Source: Billgrantia gudaonensis
Lineage (GTDB): Bacteria > Pseudomonadota > Gammaproteobacteria > Pseudomonadales > Halomonadaceae
Assembly (NCBI RefSeq): GCF_900100195.1
Contig: NZ_FNES01000002.1
Location: 124,001 to 188,000, forward strand
DNA length: 64,000 bases
Direction of reading: 5' to 3'
Shown piece by piece: positions 54,374 through 62,810 of this stretch. Position 1 is the stretch's first letter, and every line of letters starts with the position of its first letter. The translations under genes and the position numbers were made by a program. The notes below the pieces were generated by a model, which saw only the letters and a program-made list of their open reading frames with translations, searched no databases and was not told the DNA's origin.

Positions 54374-56299
54374 ATGAGTGATCAGCATCACGACGACAAG
54401 CCGACCGAGGTGCCGGGCGCCACGGTCAACCAGGGACGTCGTCGCTTTCTCGCCGGCAGCGCCATGGTCGGTGCCGCCGGTGTAGCCGGGGCGACCGGCG
54501 TAGCCGGGGTCGGCGCACTGACCCGCAGTCAGCCGGCCCAGGCAGCCAGCAACGGTAACGGCCCTGACATTCACGTAGCGCCGGGCGAGCTCGACGAGTA
54601 CTACGGCTTCTGGAGCGGCGGCCACAGCGGCGAGGTGCGCGTCTACGGCGTTCCTTCCATGCGCGAGATCATGCGGATTCCGGTCTTCAACCACTGCTCG
54701 GCCTCCGGCTGGGGCATGACCAACGAGTCCAAGCGCGTCCTGGGCGACAGCCATCGCTTCACCAACGGCGATGCCCACCACCCCCACATCAGCTACACCG
54801 ACGGTAGCCACGACGGCCGCTATCTGTTCATCAACGACAAGGCCAACACCCGCGTGGCGCGCGTGCGCCTGGACGTGTTCAAGACCGACAAGGTGGTCAC
54901 CCTGCCCAACGTGCAGGCGATCCACGGTCTGCGTCTGCAGAAGGTACCGCGCACCAACTATGTGTTCTGCAATGCGGAGTACATGATTCCGCAGCCCAAC
55001 GACGGTCGCGATCTCAACGACCCGTCCAAGTACTACACCATGTGGAACGCCATCGACGCCGACACCATGGAAGTGAAGTGGCAGGTGATCGTCGATGGCA
55101 ACCTGGACAACATGGATGCCGACTACACTGGCAAGTATGCCGCCGCCACCTGCTACAACTCCGAGGGTGCGGTGGATCTAGCCGGCAAGATGCGTGCCGA
55201 TCGCGACTGGGTGGTGGTGTTCAATATCGAGAACATCGAAAAGGCGGTGGCCGACGGCAACTTCACCACCATCGGCGATTCCGACGTGCCGGTCGTGGAC
55301 GGTCGCAAGAGCGCCGATCTCAACGTCACCCGCTACGTGCCGGTGCCCAAGAACCCGCACGGTCTCAACACCTCCACCGACGGCAAGTACTTCATCGCTG
55401 CCGGCAAGCTCTCGCCCACCGTCACCATGATCGAGATCGCCAAGCTCGACGACCTGTTCGCCGGCAACCTGTCCGATGAGCGTGACGTGGTCGCCGCCGA
55501 GCCGGAGATCGGTCTGGGTCCGCTGCACACCACCTACGATGGTCGCGGCAATGCCTATACCACGGTGTTCATCGACAGCCAGATCGTGAAGTGGAACATG
55601 GATGCCGCGGTGCGCAACTACAACGGCGAGGACGTGGACTACATCATCCAGAAGCTCGACGTTCACTATCAGCCCGGGCACAACCATGCGACCCTCTCCG
55701 AATCCAAGGATGCCGATGGCAAGTACCTGTTCTCGCTGAACAAGTTCTCCAAGGATCGCTACCTTCCGGTAGGGCCGCTGCACCCCGAGAACGATCAGAT
55801 GATCGACATCTCCGGTGACGAGATGAAGGTGATCCACGATACGCCCACCTTCGCCGAGCCCCACGATGCGGTGATCATTCGTCGTGACCAGATCTCCACC
55901 AAGCAGATCTGGGAACGCGACGACCCGTTCTTCGCCGAAACCGTGGCCATGGCCAAGGAGGATGGCATCAACCTGGAGACCGACAACCAGGTGATCCGCG
56001 ACGGCAACAAGGTGCGCGTCTACATGACCTCGGTGGCACCCAACTTCGGTGTGACCGAGTTCACCGTCAAGCAGGGCGACGAGGTCACGGTGACCATCAC
56101 CAACATGGACAAGGTCGAGGACCTGACTCACGGCTTCTGCATGGTGGGTCATGGGGTGAGCATGGAGATCAGTCCGCAGCAGACTGCCTCCATCACCTTC
56201 ACCGCCGACAAGCCAGGGGTGCACTGGTACTACTGCAACTGGTTCTGCCATGCGCTGCACATGGAAATGACGGGCCGCATGCTCGTCGAACCGGCATAA
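54374..56299 (+). CDS. nosZ: Nitrous oxide reductase NosZ (clade I, TAT-exported)
   Basis: 641-residue periplasmic copper enzyme reducing N2O to N2. A twin-arginine signal (GRRRFLAGSAM, about 21-31) indicates the clade I type. CuZ ligands are in NGDAHHPHISYTDG, HGLRLQ, NPHGLN, GPLHTTYD, PGHNHA and EPHDAV; the C-terminal cupredoxin CuA site is CNWFCHALHMEM. ATG follows GGAGG. A strong terminator directly follows the gene, and no FNR box was seen in the 123-base nosR-nosZ gap. Confidence 0.97.
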   Translation: MSDQHHDDKPTEVPGATVNQGRRRFLAGSAMVGAAGVAGATGVAGVGALTRSQPAQAASNGNGPDIHVAPGELDEYYGFWSGGHSGEVRVYGVPSMREIMRIPVFNHCSASGWGMTNESKRVLGDSHRFTNGDAHHPHISYTDGSHDGRYLFINDKANTRVARVRLDVFKTDKVVTLPNVQAIHGLRLQKVPRTNYVFCNAEYMIPQPNDGRDLNDPSKYYTMWNAIDADTMEVKWQVIVDGNLDNMDADYTGKYAAATCYNSEGAVDLAGKMRADRDWVVVFNIENIEKAVADGNFTTIGDSDVPVVDGRKSADLNVTRYVPVPKNPHGLNTSTDGKYFIAAGKLSPTVTMIEIAKLDDLFAGNLSDERDVVAAEPEIGLGPLHTTYDGRGNAYTTVFIDSQIVKWNMDAAVRNYNGEDVDYIIQKLDVHYQPGHNHATLSESKDADGKYLFSLNKFSKDRYLPVGPLHPENDQMIDISGDEMKVIHDTPTFAEPHDAVIIRRDQISTKQIWERDDPFFAETVAMAKEDGINLETDNQVIRDGNKVRVYMTSVAPNFGVTEFTVKQGDEVTVTITNMDKVEDLTHGFCMVGHGVSMEISPQQTASITFTADKPGVHWYYCNWFCHALHMEMTGRMLVEPA

Positions 56300-56307
56300 T
56301 GCCGGCT

Positions 56308-56340
56308 GGGGCCGGCCCACGGCCGGCCCCTCGATTTTTC
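56308..56340 (+). terminator. Rho-independent terminator between nosZ and nosD
   Basis: Perfect 10-base-pair stem GGGGCCGGCC / GGCCGGCCCC with a CAC loop, then TCGATTTTTC. It begins nine bases after the nosZ stop and only 17 bases separate its end from the nosD ATG. Confidence 0.85.
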
Positions 56341-56356
56341 TTCTGCCGAGATCCCC

Positions 56357-57667
56357 ATGCGACCGATCTGGTTATTGAGCGTTTTCCTATTTCTGGGCTC
56401 GGCCGGCGTTCAGGCGGCGGAGCTCGTGGCTTCGCCGGACGAGCGACCGCTGCAGGCGGTGCTCGATACCGCCGAGTCGGGCGACCGCGTTCGCCTGTCA
56501 GCCGGGGTCTATTCCGGCAACTTCGTGATCGACGAACCGATCACCTTGAGCGGTGACGACGGGGCCATTCTCGACGGTCAGGGTCGCGGCAGCGTGCTCA
56601 CCGTCGAGGCCCCCGGCGCGCACGTCAGCGGGCTGCACATTCGCAATGACGGCGCCAACATCACCGACATGGACAGCGGCATCTTCGTGGCCAAGTCCGC
56701 TGCGGGGGCGGTGATCGAGAACAACCGCATCGAAGCCCGCGGTTTCGGCATCTGGCTGGATGGCGTGGCCGACGTGCGCGTCGAAGCCAACCGCATCAGC
56801 GGCGATACTTCGTTGCGCTCCCAGGATCGTGGCAACGGCCTGCAGCTCTATAACGTCACCGGTGCCGAGATCATTGGCAACGAAGTGTGGCAGGCCCGCG
56901 ACGGCATCTACATCGACGTCAGCAACGGCAATCGATTGATCGGCAATCGGCTGCGCGATCAGCGCTACGGCGTGCACTACATGTTCTCCCAGGACAACGT
57001 GGTGCGCGACAACGTGACCCGCAACAACCGCCTGGGCTATGCGCTGATGCAGTCGCGCAACCTCGAGGTGGTGGGCAATCGCTCCATACGCGATCAGAAC
57101 TACGGCTTCCTGATGAACTACATCGTCGACTCGGTGATCGCCGAGAACGTCTCCATCGAGGCGCAGCGCGGCGTCACTCCCGGTACGGAGGCTGGCGATG
57201 GTCACGCCATCAGCGGCGCCGAAGGCAAGGCACTGTTCGTCTACAATTCGCTGTTCAACGAGATTCGCGACAACCTCTTCGCCCACACCGAGATCGGCAT
57301 TCATCTGACCGCCGGTTCCGAGGACAACGAATTCCACGGCAATGCCTTCGTCGCCAACCGGACCCAGGTGAAGTACGTGGCGGTGCGCCAGCAGGAGTGG
57401 TCTCACGAGGGGCGTGGCAACTACTGGAGCGACTACCTGGGCTGGGATCTCAGCGGCGACGGCATCGGCGACGTGCCCTACGAACCCAACGACTCGGTGG
57501 ACCGTCTGGTCTGGACCTATCCCATGGCCAAGGTCCTGATGAACAGCCCGGCGGTGCAGGTGCTGCGCTGGGTGCAACGCGAGTTCCCCGTGCTGCGCCC
57601 GCCGGGCGTCAAGGATAGCCACCCCCTGATGAGCCTTCCGGACCGGATGGCGGAGATCCTGCAATGA
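56357..57667 (+). CDS. nosD: NosD, periplasmic copper-site maturation protein
   Basis: 436 residues: signal peptide (LLSVFLFLGSAGVQA) and a right-handed beta helix of CASH/parallel-beta repeats with recurring N-R-I and GIxI turns (VIENNRIEARGFGIWLDGV, IIGNEVWQARDGIYID). It is needed with NosFY to assemble the CuZ cluster of NosZ. The C-terminal part is a short charged tail. It overlaps nosF by four bases. Downstream of the nosZ terminator, so it may be transcribed at lower level than nosZ. Confidence 0.93.
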   Translation: MRPIWLLSVFLFLGSAGVQAAELVASPDERPLQAVLDTAESGDRVRLSAGVYSGNFVIDEPITLSGDDGAILDGQGRGSVLTVEAPGAHVSGLHIRNDGANITDMDSGIFVAKSAAGAVIENNRIEARGFGIWLDGVADVRVEANRISGDTSLRSQDRGNGLQLYNVTGAEIIGNEVWQARDGIYIDVSNGNRLIGNRLRDQRYGVHYMFSQDNVVRDNVTRNNRLGYALMQSRNLEVVGNRSIRDQNYGFLMNYIVDSVIAENVSIEAQRGVTPGTEAGDGHAISGAEGKALFVYNSLFNEIRDNLFAHTEIGIHLTAGSEDNEFHGNAFVANRTQVKYVAVRQQEWSHEGRGNYWSDYLGWDLSGDGIGDVPYEPNDSVDRLVWTYPMAKVLMNSPAVQVLRWVQREFPVLRPPGVKDSHPLMSLPDRMAEILQ

Positions 57668-58650
57668 CTCAACCCGTGATCGAGATGGCCGCCGTCAGCA
57701 AGCGTTTCGGCACCCTCACCGCCCTCGACGAGGTCAGCCTGACCTTGAACGAGGGGGAGGTGCTGGGGCTGATGGGCCACAACGGCGCTGGCAAGTCCAC
57801 CTCGATGAAACTGATACTCGGCCTGATACGTCCCAGCATGGGCCGCCTTCGAGTGTTCGGCCACGACCCCAGCGGCGCCGAGGCCAACGTTCTGCGCCAG
57901 CGCCTGGGTTACCTGCCCGAGAACGTGCAGTTCTACGAGCAGCTCAGTGGCGTCGAAGTGCTGCGCTATTTCGCCCGCCTCAAGCGCGTCGACGACCTGC
58001 GCCGCGTCGATGCCCTGCTGGAACGCGTGGGCCTGACCCATGCCATGCACCGCCGGGTGAAGACCTACTCCAAGGGCATGCGCCAGCGCCTGGGTCTGGC
58101 TCAGGCGCTGCTCGGCGAGCCGCGTCTGCTGCTGCTCGACGAACCTACCGTCGGTCTCGACCCCATGGCTTCCCGCGATTTCTACGCGTTGGTCGACGAG
58201 CTGCGCGGAAAGGGAGTGAGCGTGGTGCTGTGCTCTCACGTGCTGCCGGGAGTGGAACGCCACATCGACCGCGCCGCGATCCTCGGCCAGGGGCGGCTGC
58301 TTGCTTCCGGCACCATCGACGAGCTTCGCGAGGCCGCCGACCTGCCTCTGGTCGTGCGGTTGCGTACGTCGCGCGGAGCCGAAGATCTCGAGCGGCGGCT
58401 TGGCTCCGTCGGCGTATCGGTGACCGGTGCGGCGGGAGCGCGCGTCACTCTGGCCGTGCCGGGCAGTGCCAAGATCGAGGTGCTGCGTGCGCTGATGACC
58501 GACGGCGCCGTCGAGGATGTCGACCTCGAGCCGCCGACGCTGGAGTCGCTCTACGCCCACTTCGATGCCACCCTGCATCCACAGGCGGCGGCACCGGGAA
58601 TGCGGGCCAGCGAATCGTCGTCCCCCCGCCGCGAGGAGGCCAACGCATGA
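57664..58650 (+). CDS. nosF: NosF, ABC ATPase of the NosDFY copper-site assembly system
   Basis: 328 residues with Walker A GHNGAGKSTSMKL near residue 39, Q-loop YLPENVQFYEQLSG, signature TYSKGMRQRLGLAQAL, Walker B LLLLDEPTVGLDP and a switch His (CSHVLPG). The C-terminal extension (about 225-328) is variable. Works with NosY and NosD for sulfur and copper supply to the CuZ site. Overlaps both neighbours by four bases. Confidence 0.94.
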   Translation: MTQPVIEMAAVSKRFGTLTALDEVSLTLNEGEVLGLMGHNGAGKSTSMKLILGLIRPSMGRLRVFGHDPSGAEANVLRQRLGYLPENVQFYEQLSGVEVLRYFARLKRVDDLRRVDALLERVGLTHAMHRRVKTYSKGMRQRLGLAQALLGEPRLLLLDEPTVGLDPMASRDFYALVDELRGKGVSVVLCSHVLPGVERHIDRAAILGQGRLLASGTIDELREAADLPLVVRLRTSRGAEDLERRLGSVGVSVTGAAGARVTLAVPGSAKIEVLRALMTDGAVEDVDLEPPTLESLYAHFDATLHPQAAAPGMRASESSSPRREEANA

Positions 58651-59477
58651 ACCATCTCGTCACCGTGGCCGGCAAGGAGTTTCGCGACGGCCTGCGCAAC
58701 CGCTGGGTGCTGGCCATCACCCTGGTGTTCGGTCTGCTGGCCATCGGCCTGGCCTATTTCGGCGCCGCGGCGTCCGGCCAGGTGGGCTTCACCGGCGTGG
58801 CCACCACCATCGTCAGTCTGTCGAGCCTGGCGGTCTTTCTGATACCGCTGATTGCGCTGCTGCTGGCCTACGACAGCATCGTCGGCGAGGACGAGCAGGG
58901 CACGCTGCTGCTGCTGCTCACCTATCCGATCAGCCGGGTGGAGATCCTGGCCGGCAAGTTCCTCGGCCATGCGGCGATTCTCGGGGTTTCCACGCTGGTC
59001 GGCTTCGGGGTGGCGGGGCTGGTGATCGCCGCCTTCGGCAATCACGACGACCTCGGTCAGCTGCTTGCGGCTCTGGCACTGTTCATCCTTTCCGCCACCC
59101 TGCTGGGCTGGGCCTTCATCGGCTTTGCTTACCTGATCAGCGTCAGCGTGTCGGAGAAGTCGCGGGCCGCCGGCATCGCGCTGGTGGTGTGGTTCGCCTT
59201 CGTGCTGGTCTTCGATCTGCTTCTGCTGGCTCTGCTGGTGGGTACCGGCGGCGAGGTGAGCCAGGGGCTGTTTCACGTGCTGTTGCTGCTCAACCCTGCC
59301 GACATCTTCCGCATCCTCAATCTCACCTTCTTCGAAGCGGCGCGTACCCAGGCGGGGCTCGCCTCCCTCGGTGCCGATGCCGCCTTTCATCCGGCGCTGC
59401 TGCTCGGTGCCCTGAGCCTGTGGGTCGCGGCACCGCTGGGGGCGGCATTGTGGATCTTCCGTCGGCGGGAGGCGTGA
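58647..59477 (+). CDS. nosY: NosY, ABC membrane subunit
   Basis: 276 residues, six predicted membrane helices. It begins MNHLVTVAGKEFRDGLRNRW and has the ABC-2-type coupling region DEQGTLLLLLTYPISRVEILAGKFLGH and a long periplasmic loop (LTFFEAARTQAGLASLGADA). GAGGAGG lies just upstream of the ATG. Membrane partner of NosF in the NosDFY system. Confidence 0.94.
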   Translation: MNHLVTVAGKEFRDGLRNRWVLAITLVFGLLAIGLAYFGAAASGQVGFTGVATTIVSLSSLAVFLIPLIALLLAYDSIVGEDEQGTLLLLLTYPISRVEILAGKFLGHAAILGVSTLVGFGVAGLVIAAFGNHDDLGQLLAALALFILSATLLGWAFIGFAYLISVSVSEKSRAAGIALVVWFAFVLVFDLLLLALLVGTGGEVSQGLFHVLLLLNPADIFRILNLTFFEAARTQAGLASLGADAAFHPALLLGALSLWVAAPLGAALWIFRRREA

Positions 59478-59482
59478 ACGTC

Positions 59483-60040
59483 ATGCGCGATCCGAATTCG
59501 GCTGACGCAACCCGCTTGACGCGGCGTCGCTTCATCTTCGTGGTCGGCGGTGTATCGCTGGCCGCTCTGACGGGCTGTGGCGGTGAAGAGGAAGCCGATG
59601 TCGCCTGTGCGCCCGAACCCATCGGTGACGGCGACGAGTGCGCCGTGTGCGGCATGTTCATCGCCGGGTTTCCCGGCCCCAAGGCGCAGGCCTGCCTGCG
59701 CGACGGCCGGTTGCTCAAGTTCTGCTCCACCTCGGATCTGTTCGTGTGGCTGCTGCAGCCGGACTCGCCACCGCAGCTGCGTCAGGCCTATGTGCACGAC
59801 ATGGGCGAGACCGCCTGGGATGCTCCCTCCGACGAGGCCTACATCGTTGCCGATACGGCCGTCTACGTGACCGAGCAGCCGCTGAAGGGCGCCATGGGAC
59901 CGACCCTGGCCGCCTTCGCCAGCACGGCCGACGCCGAGGCGTTCATGGAGGAGCACGGCGGACGCCAGCTGGCTTTCGAGGAGGTCGACGTGGCGACCAT
60001 CAACGAGCTCGCCCGTTCGCACATTCAGCGCGGCAGGTGA
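59483..60040 (+). CDS. nosL: NosL, copper-binding lipoprotein
   Basis: 185 residues. A lipoprotein signal with RRRF (possible Tat use) and lipobox LTGC (Cys32) is followed by CAVCGMFI (Cys53-Cys56, Met58), matching the Cu(I) site of NosL, and a C-terminal half with VYVTEQPLKGAMG. It delivers copper to apo-NosZ. ATG 59483 is preferred; a GTG at 59474 overlaps the nosY stop but is too close to the Shine-Dalgarno sequence. Last gene of the nos block. Confidence 0.93.
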   Translation: MRDPNSADATRLTRRRFIFVVGGVSLAALTGCGGEEEADVACAPEPIGDGDECAVCGMFIAGFPGPKAQACLRDGRLLKFCSTSDLFVWLLQPDSPPQLRQAYVHDMGETAWDAPSDEAYIVADTAVYVTEQPLKGAMGPTLAAFASTADAEAFMEEHGGRQLAFEEVDVATINELARSHIQRGR

Positions 60041-60076
60041 TCGCCTGACCCATCGCGGCATGACGCGCCTTGACGA

Positions 60077-60113
60077 CAGACGCCCCGCCGGAAGCTACCG
60101 GACGGGGCGTCTG
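60077..60113. terminator. Hairpin terminator between nosL and cytochrome c5
   Basis: Stem CAGACGCCCCG / CGGGGCGTCTG (11 base pairs), extended by an inner CCGG pair, in the convergent interval. No U run on either strand, but its location suits bidirectional termination. Confidence 0.6.
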
Positions 60114-60134
60114 CCAAGCGAGGCGTGTCAATCC

Positions 60135-60446
60135 TTACTGCGACTCTGCCACCATGTAGTCCACGGCAGCTTTCACTTCCTCGTCGCTCAGGCTGGCGTT
60201 GCCGCCCTTGGCCGGCATGGCGTTGAAGCCGTTGAGCGAGTGATCGTAGAGGGTCTCCATGCCTTTCTCGATGCGCGGCGCCCAGGCGTCGGCATCGCCC
60301 TTGATCGGCGCACCGGCGGCCCCGGTCATGTGGCATGCCATGCAGGCCTGGTTGTAGACCGCCTCGCCGTCCGCTTCGGCCTGGGCGGAGGTGGTGAAGG
60401 CGAGGGCGGCAGCGCCGGCAAAGAGTGCAGTAGACAGCAGTTTCAT
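60135..60446 (-). CDS. Cytochrome c5-type monohaem cytochrome
   Basis: 103 residues: signal peptide (ending TTSAQAEA), haem motif CMACHMTGAAGAP, and NAMPAKGGNASLSDEEVKAAVDYMV supplying the distal Met. This is the short c5/c555 architecture of periplasmic electron carriers used with terminal reductases. On the minus strand TAGAAT (complement of 60525-60530) is a possible -10, about 80 bases before the ATG. Located beside nosL and nsrR, so a donor to NosZ or NirS is plausible. Confidence 0.87.
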   Translation of the reverse strand: MKLLSTALFAGAAALAFTTSAQAEADGEAVYNQACMACHMTGAAGAPIKGDADAWAPRIEKGMETLYDHSLNGFNAMPAKGGNASLSDEEVKAAVDYMVAESQ

Positions 60447-60555
60447 TCTCTTTCTCCTAGTCGTGGCTAGTCACGGGGAAGAACAGTCGATGGGCGCACC
60501 GGCCCCGGCTCGGAACTGGCTTCCATTCTAAACCAAGTCGATCGCTTGGCATTTT

Positions 60556-61002
60556 TCACATCTCGGCGGTAGGGATCTGCATCAGCTTGGCCAACTGCGG
60601 TTGGCGCCGGCCCAGCATGTCCGCCAGGGTATAGCGGTCGAGTACCGCCAGAAAGGCCGTCAATGCTTCGCCGAGGATCGGCTTGAGCTGGCAAGCGGGG
60701 GTGATGATGCAGTCGTTGTGGTCGCCGAAGCACTCGACCAACGTCAGCTCGTGTTCCATGTCGCGGACCAGGGTGCCGAGCGAAATGTCTTCGGGTGCGC
60801 GATTGAGCAGTAGGCCGCCGTTCTTGCCGCGGATGGCGGTGATGTAACCCTTGTGGCTGAGCTCCTGCACGACCTTCATCAAGTGGTTGCGCGAGACCTC
60901 GAAGGTTTCGGCGATCTCGGTGATGGTCGAGCGTTCCTCGCCCTTGACGGCGAGGTAGATCAGCACGCGTAGCGAATAGTCGGTGAAACGGGTCAGGCGC
61001 AT
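60556..61002 (-). CDS. nsrR: NO-sensing transcriptional repressor NsrR (Rrf2 family)
   Basis: 148 residues: Rrf2 winged helix (MRLTRFTDYSLRVLIYLA, ITEIAETFEVSRNHLMKVVQELSHKGYI) and the three cluster cysteines Cys91, Cys98 and Cys104 (VECFGDHNDCIITPAC). These match NsrR rather than IscR. Nitrosylation of its Fe-S cluster relieves repression of NO detoxification genes. A perfect FNR-type dyad lies 25-38 bases upstream. Likely targets here include nnrS and possibly nir/nos genes. Confidence 0.93.
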   Translation of the reverse strand: MRLTRFTDYSLRVLIYLAVKGEERSTITEIAETFEVSRNHLMKVVQELSHKGYITAIRGKNGGLLLNRAPEDISLGTLVRDMEHELTLVECFGDHNDCIITPACQLKPILGEALTAFLAVLDRYTLADMLGRRQPQLAKLMQIPTAEM

Positions 61003-61026
61003 AGGATTTCCGGCTCGGCACTCCCT

Positions 61027-61040
61027 TGATGCTCATCAAG
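61027..61040. promoter_or_regulatory. Perfect FNR-type box in the nsrR leader
   Basis: TTGAT-GCTC-ATCAA is an exact consensus, within a longer CCCTTGAT...ATCAAGGG palindrome. It is too near the minus-strand nsrR ATG (61002) for class II activation, so repression of nsrR is more likely. Confidence 0.7.
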
Positions 61041-61049
61041 GGGCATGGT

Positions 61050-61472
61050 TCAAAAGCGTGACATTCTATCATCGACCCACGAAGTCGCAGTGTAGGGAAA
61101 CGGTGTGGCATCGGGTCGCGTCAACACGAAGGCGGCGATACCGGCGAACAGCAGCGCCAGGCTGACCAGCCCCCAGGTGGGCACGCTCGACAACCATAAC
61201 AGCCACCAGCTCGAGAGCAGCAGGAGCACCGCCAGGTACTTGCTGCGCCGCGGTACGGCGCGCTCTCGTTGCCACGCGTGCAGTACGGGCCCGAGTCGTG
61301 GATGCTGCCACAGCCAGTCCGACAGTCGCGTCGATCCCTTGGATGCCGCCCAGGCCGCCATCAGCAGGAAGGGCGTGGTGGGCAGCAAGGGCAACAGCAG
61401 CCCGAGCATACCGAGACCGACACTGACGATGGCCAGCAGGTTCCAGCCGAAACGCGGTATCCGGATGGTCAT
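61050..61472 (-). CDS. ybaN: YbaN family DUF454 membrane protein
   Basis: 140 residues. The DUF454 pattern WNLLAIVSVGLGMLGLLLPLLPTTPFLLMAAWAASKGS opens the protein, followed by HPRLGPVLHAWQRERAVPRRSK and two further membrane helices. Function unknown; members often neighbour haem or NO-related genes. ATG 61472 follows AAGG; a longer start at 61493 has no Shine-Dalgarno sequence. Between nsrR and nnrS, divergent from nnrS. Confidence 0.87.
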   Translation of the reverse strand: MTIRIPRFGWNLLAIVSVGLGMLGLLLPLLPTTPFLLMAAWAASKGSTRLSDWLWQHPRLGPVLHAWQRERAVPRRSKYLAVLLLLSSWWLLWLSSVPTWGLVSLALLFAGIAAFVLTRPDATPFPYTATSWVDDRMSRF

Positions 61473-61533
61473 GGCGCCTTGCCTCTTCCTCATTTCGATT
61501 GGCAGCGGGATGTGTAAATAGTATTTTATATGC

Positions 61534-62697
61534 ATGTTTGAGGACAATGCAAAACCTGGTTCCGCACCAGAACGACGATTACCGGCCTGGCGATGGTTCT
61601 TCCCGCTGGCAGCGCTGCATGCAGCCCTCATGGTGCCGCTCTCGCTGCTGTCGCTCTATCACCAGTTGGAGGTACTGCCGCAGCTCGCCTCGCCGGCAGC
61701 GCACGCCCGCGAGCTGGTGTTCGGATTCGCCCTGGCGGTGATCGCCGGCTATCTGCTGGGCCCGCTGCCACGGCGTCGGCTGGCGGGGTTGGTCGCCTTG
61801 TGGGCGGTGGGGCGCCTGGGGGTGCTGGCCTGGCCGCTGATGTATGTCGCCACGCTGGCCGATGGTCTCTTTGCGCTGTGGGTCGCCGGCCTGTTGGTTC
61901 CGCGCTTCATGGCCGCCAAGAAGTGGCGCAACCGCATTCTCTCGCCGCTGCTGGGGCTGATCTGCCTGCTCGGCGTGGTGACCCTCACCTGGCGTTACCT
62001 GGGCGACATGCCCACCACGGCGCCGTTGATGCACCAGAGCGTACTGTGGCTGGTGCTGCTGATGACCTTCATGGGCGGGCGCATCATCGCACCGGCAGTG
62101 AATGGCTACCTGATGCGTCAATTCGGTCAGTCCGGGGCCGGCGTGCAGCCGCGCATCGAGGCGGGGTTGATCGTGCTGCTGGGCGTCGCGCCCTTCCTGA
62201 TGCTGTGGCCACGGTTGCAGCCGCTGGCGGCCGTGCTGGCGCTGGCCGCCGGAGGGCTGGTACTGCTGCGGCTCTACCGCTGGGGGCCGGGCCAGTGCCG
62301 TCAGCGCCCGGATCTGCTGGCGCTGATGGCCGGCTACGCCTGGCTGGGTGTGGGGCTGGTGCTGATGGCGCGTACCTGGTGGCTGCCGGCTCACGACAGC
62401 GCGCCACTGCATGCCTTCACCATCGGTGCCCTGGGCACGCTGGCCAGTACGGTGATGCTGCGCCAGGCGATCCTGCGTACCAAGGCACGGCCGGAGCGCG
62501 AGTGGGCCCTGATGCCGCTGGTGGTGCTGTTCGCCACGGCGGCGATCCTGCGCCTGTGGGCGCTGGAAACCGGCAGCGCCTGGCTGGGCGTGCTGTGGGG
62601 TGCGGCGCTGGCGTGGAGTCTTGCCTGGCTGCTGGTGGCCGGCCGGCTGTGGTACTGGATCGGCCGGCTGCCGACACCGCGCCCCTCCGCGAATTGA
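61534..62697 (+). CDS. nnrS: NnrS family haem-copper membrane protein
   Basis: 387 residues, about 12 membrane helices. Family signatures include LAALHAALMVPLSLLSLYHQ, AHARELVFGFALAVIAGYLL (His-x-x-Glu typical of NnrS), MGGRIIAPAVNGYL and HAFTIGALGTLASTVMLRQA. NnrS proteins relieve NO stress and are controlled by NsrR or NnrR. The ATG at 61534 has no ribosome binding site; an AT-rich stretch lies directly before it and a leaderless message is possible. Confidence 0.92.
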   Translation: MFEDNAKPGSAPERRLPAWRWFFPLAALHAALMVPLSLLSLYHQLEVLPQLASPAAHARELVFGFALAVIAGYLLGPLPRRRLAGLVALWAVGRLGVLAWPLMYVATLADGLFALWVAGLLVPRFMAAKKWRNRILSPLLGLICLLGVVTLTWRYLGDMPTTAPLMHQSVLWLVLLMTFMGGRIIAPAVNGYLMRQFGQSGAGVQPRIEAGLIVLLGVAPFLMLWPRLQPLAAVLALAAGGLVLLRLYRWGPGQCRQRPDLLALMAGYAWLGVGLVLMARTWWLPAHDSAPLHAFTIGALGTLASTVMLRQAILRTKARPEREWALMPLVVLFATAAILRLWALETGSAWLGVLWGAALAWSLAWLLVAGRLWYWIGRLPTPRPSAN

Positions 62698-62810
62698 CCC
62701 CGAGCAAGAGAGACGCGCCTGGCCGAGACGATGCGTATCGCCAATGGCATACTGGTGGCATGCGGCCATGGCCAGTCCATGCCCACCCTTTCAAGAGGTT
62801 GTTTTCGACC

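Noticed and set aside
52166..54925. A 919-codon minus-strand frame antisense to nosR and nosZ
   Set aside because: Entirely opposite to two genes with intact catalytic and cofactor motifs; no recognisable domain or ribosome site.
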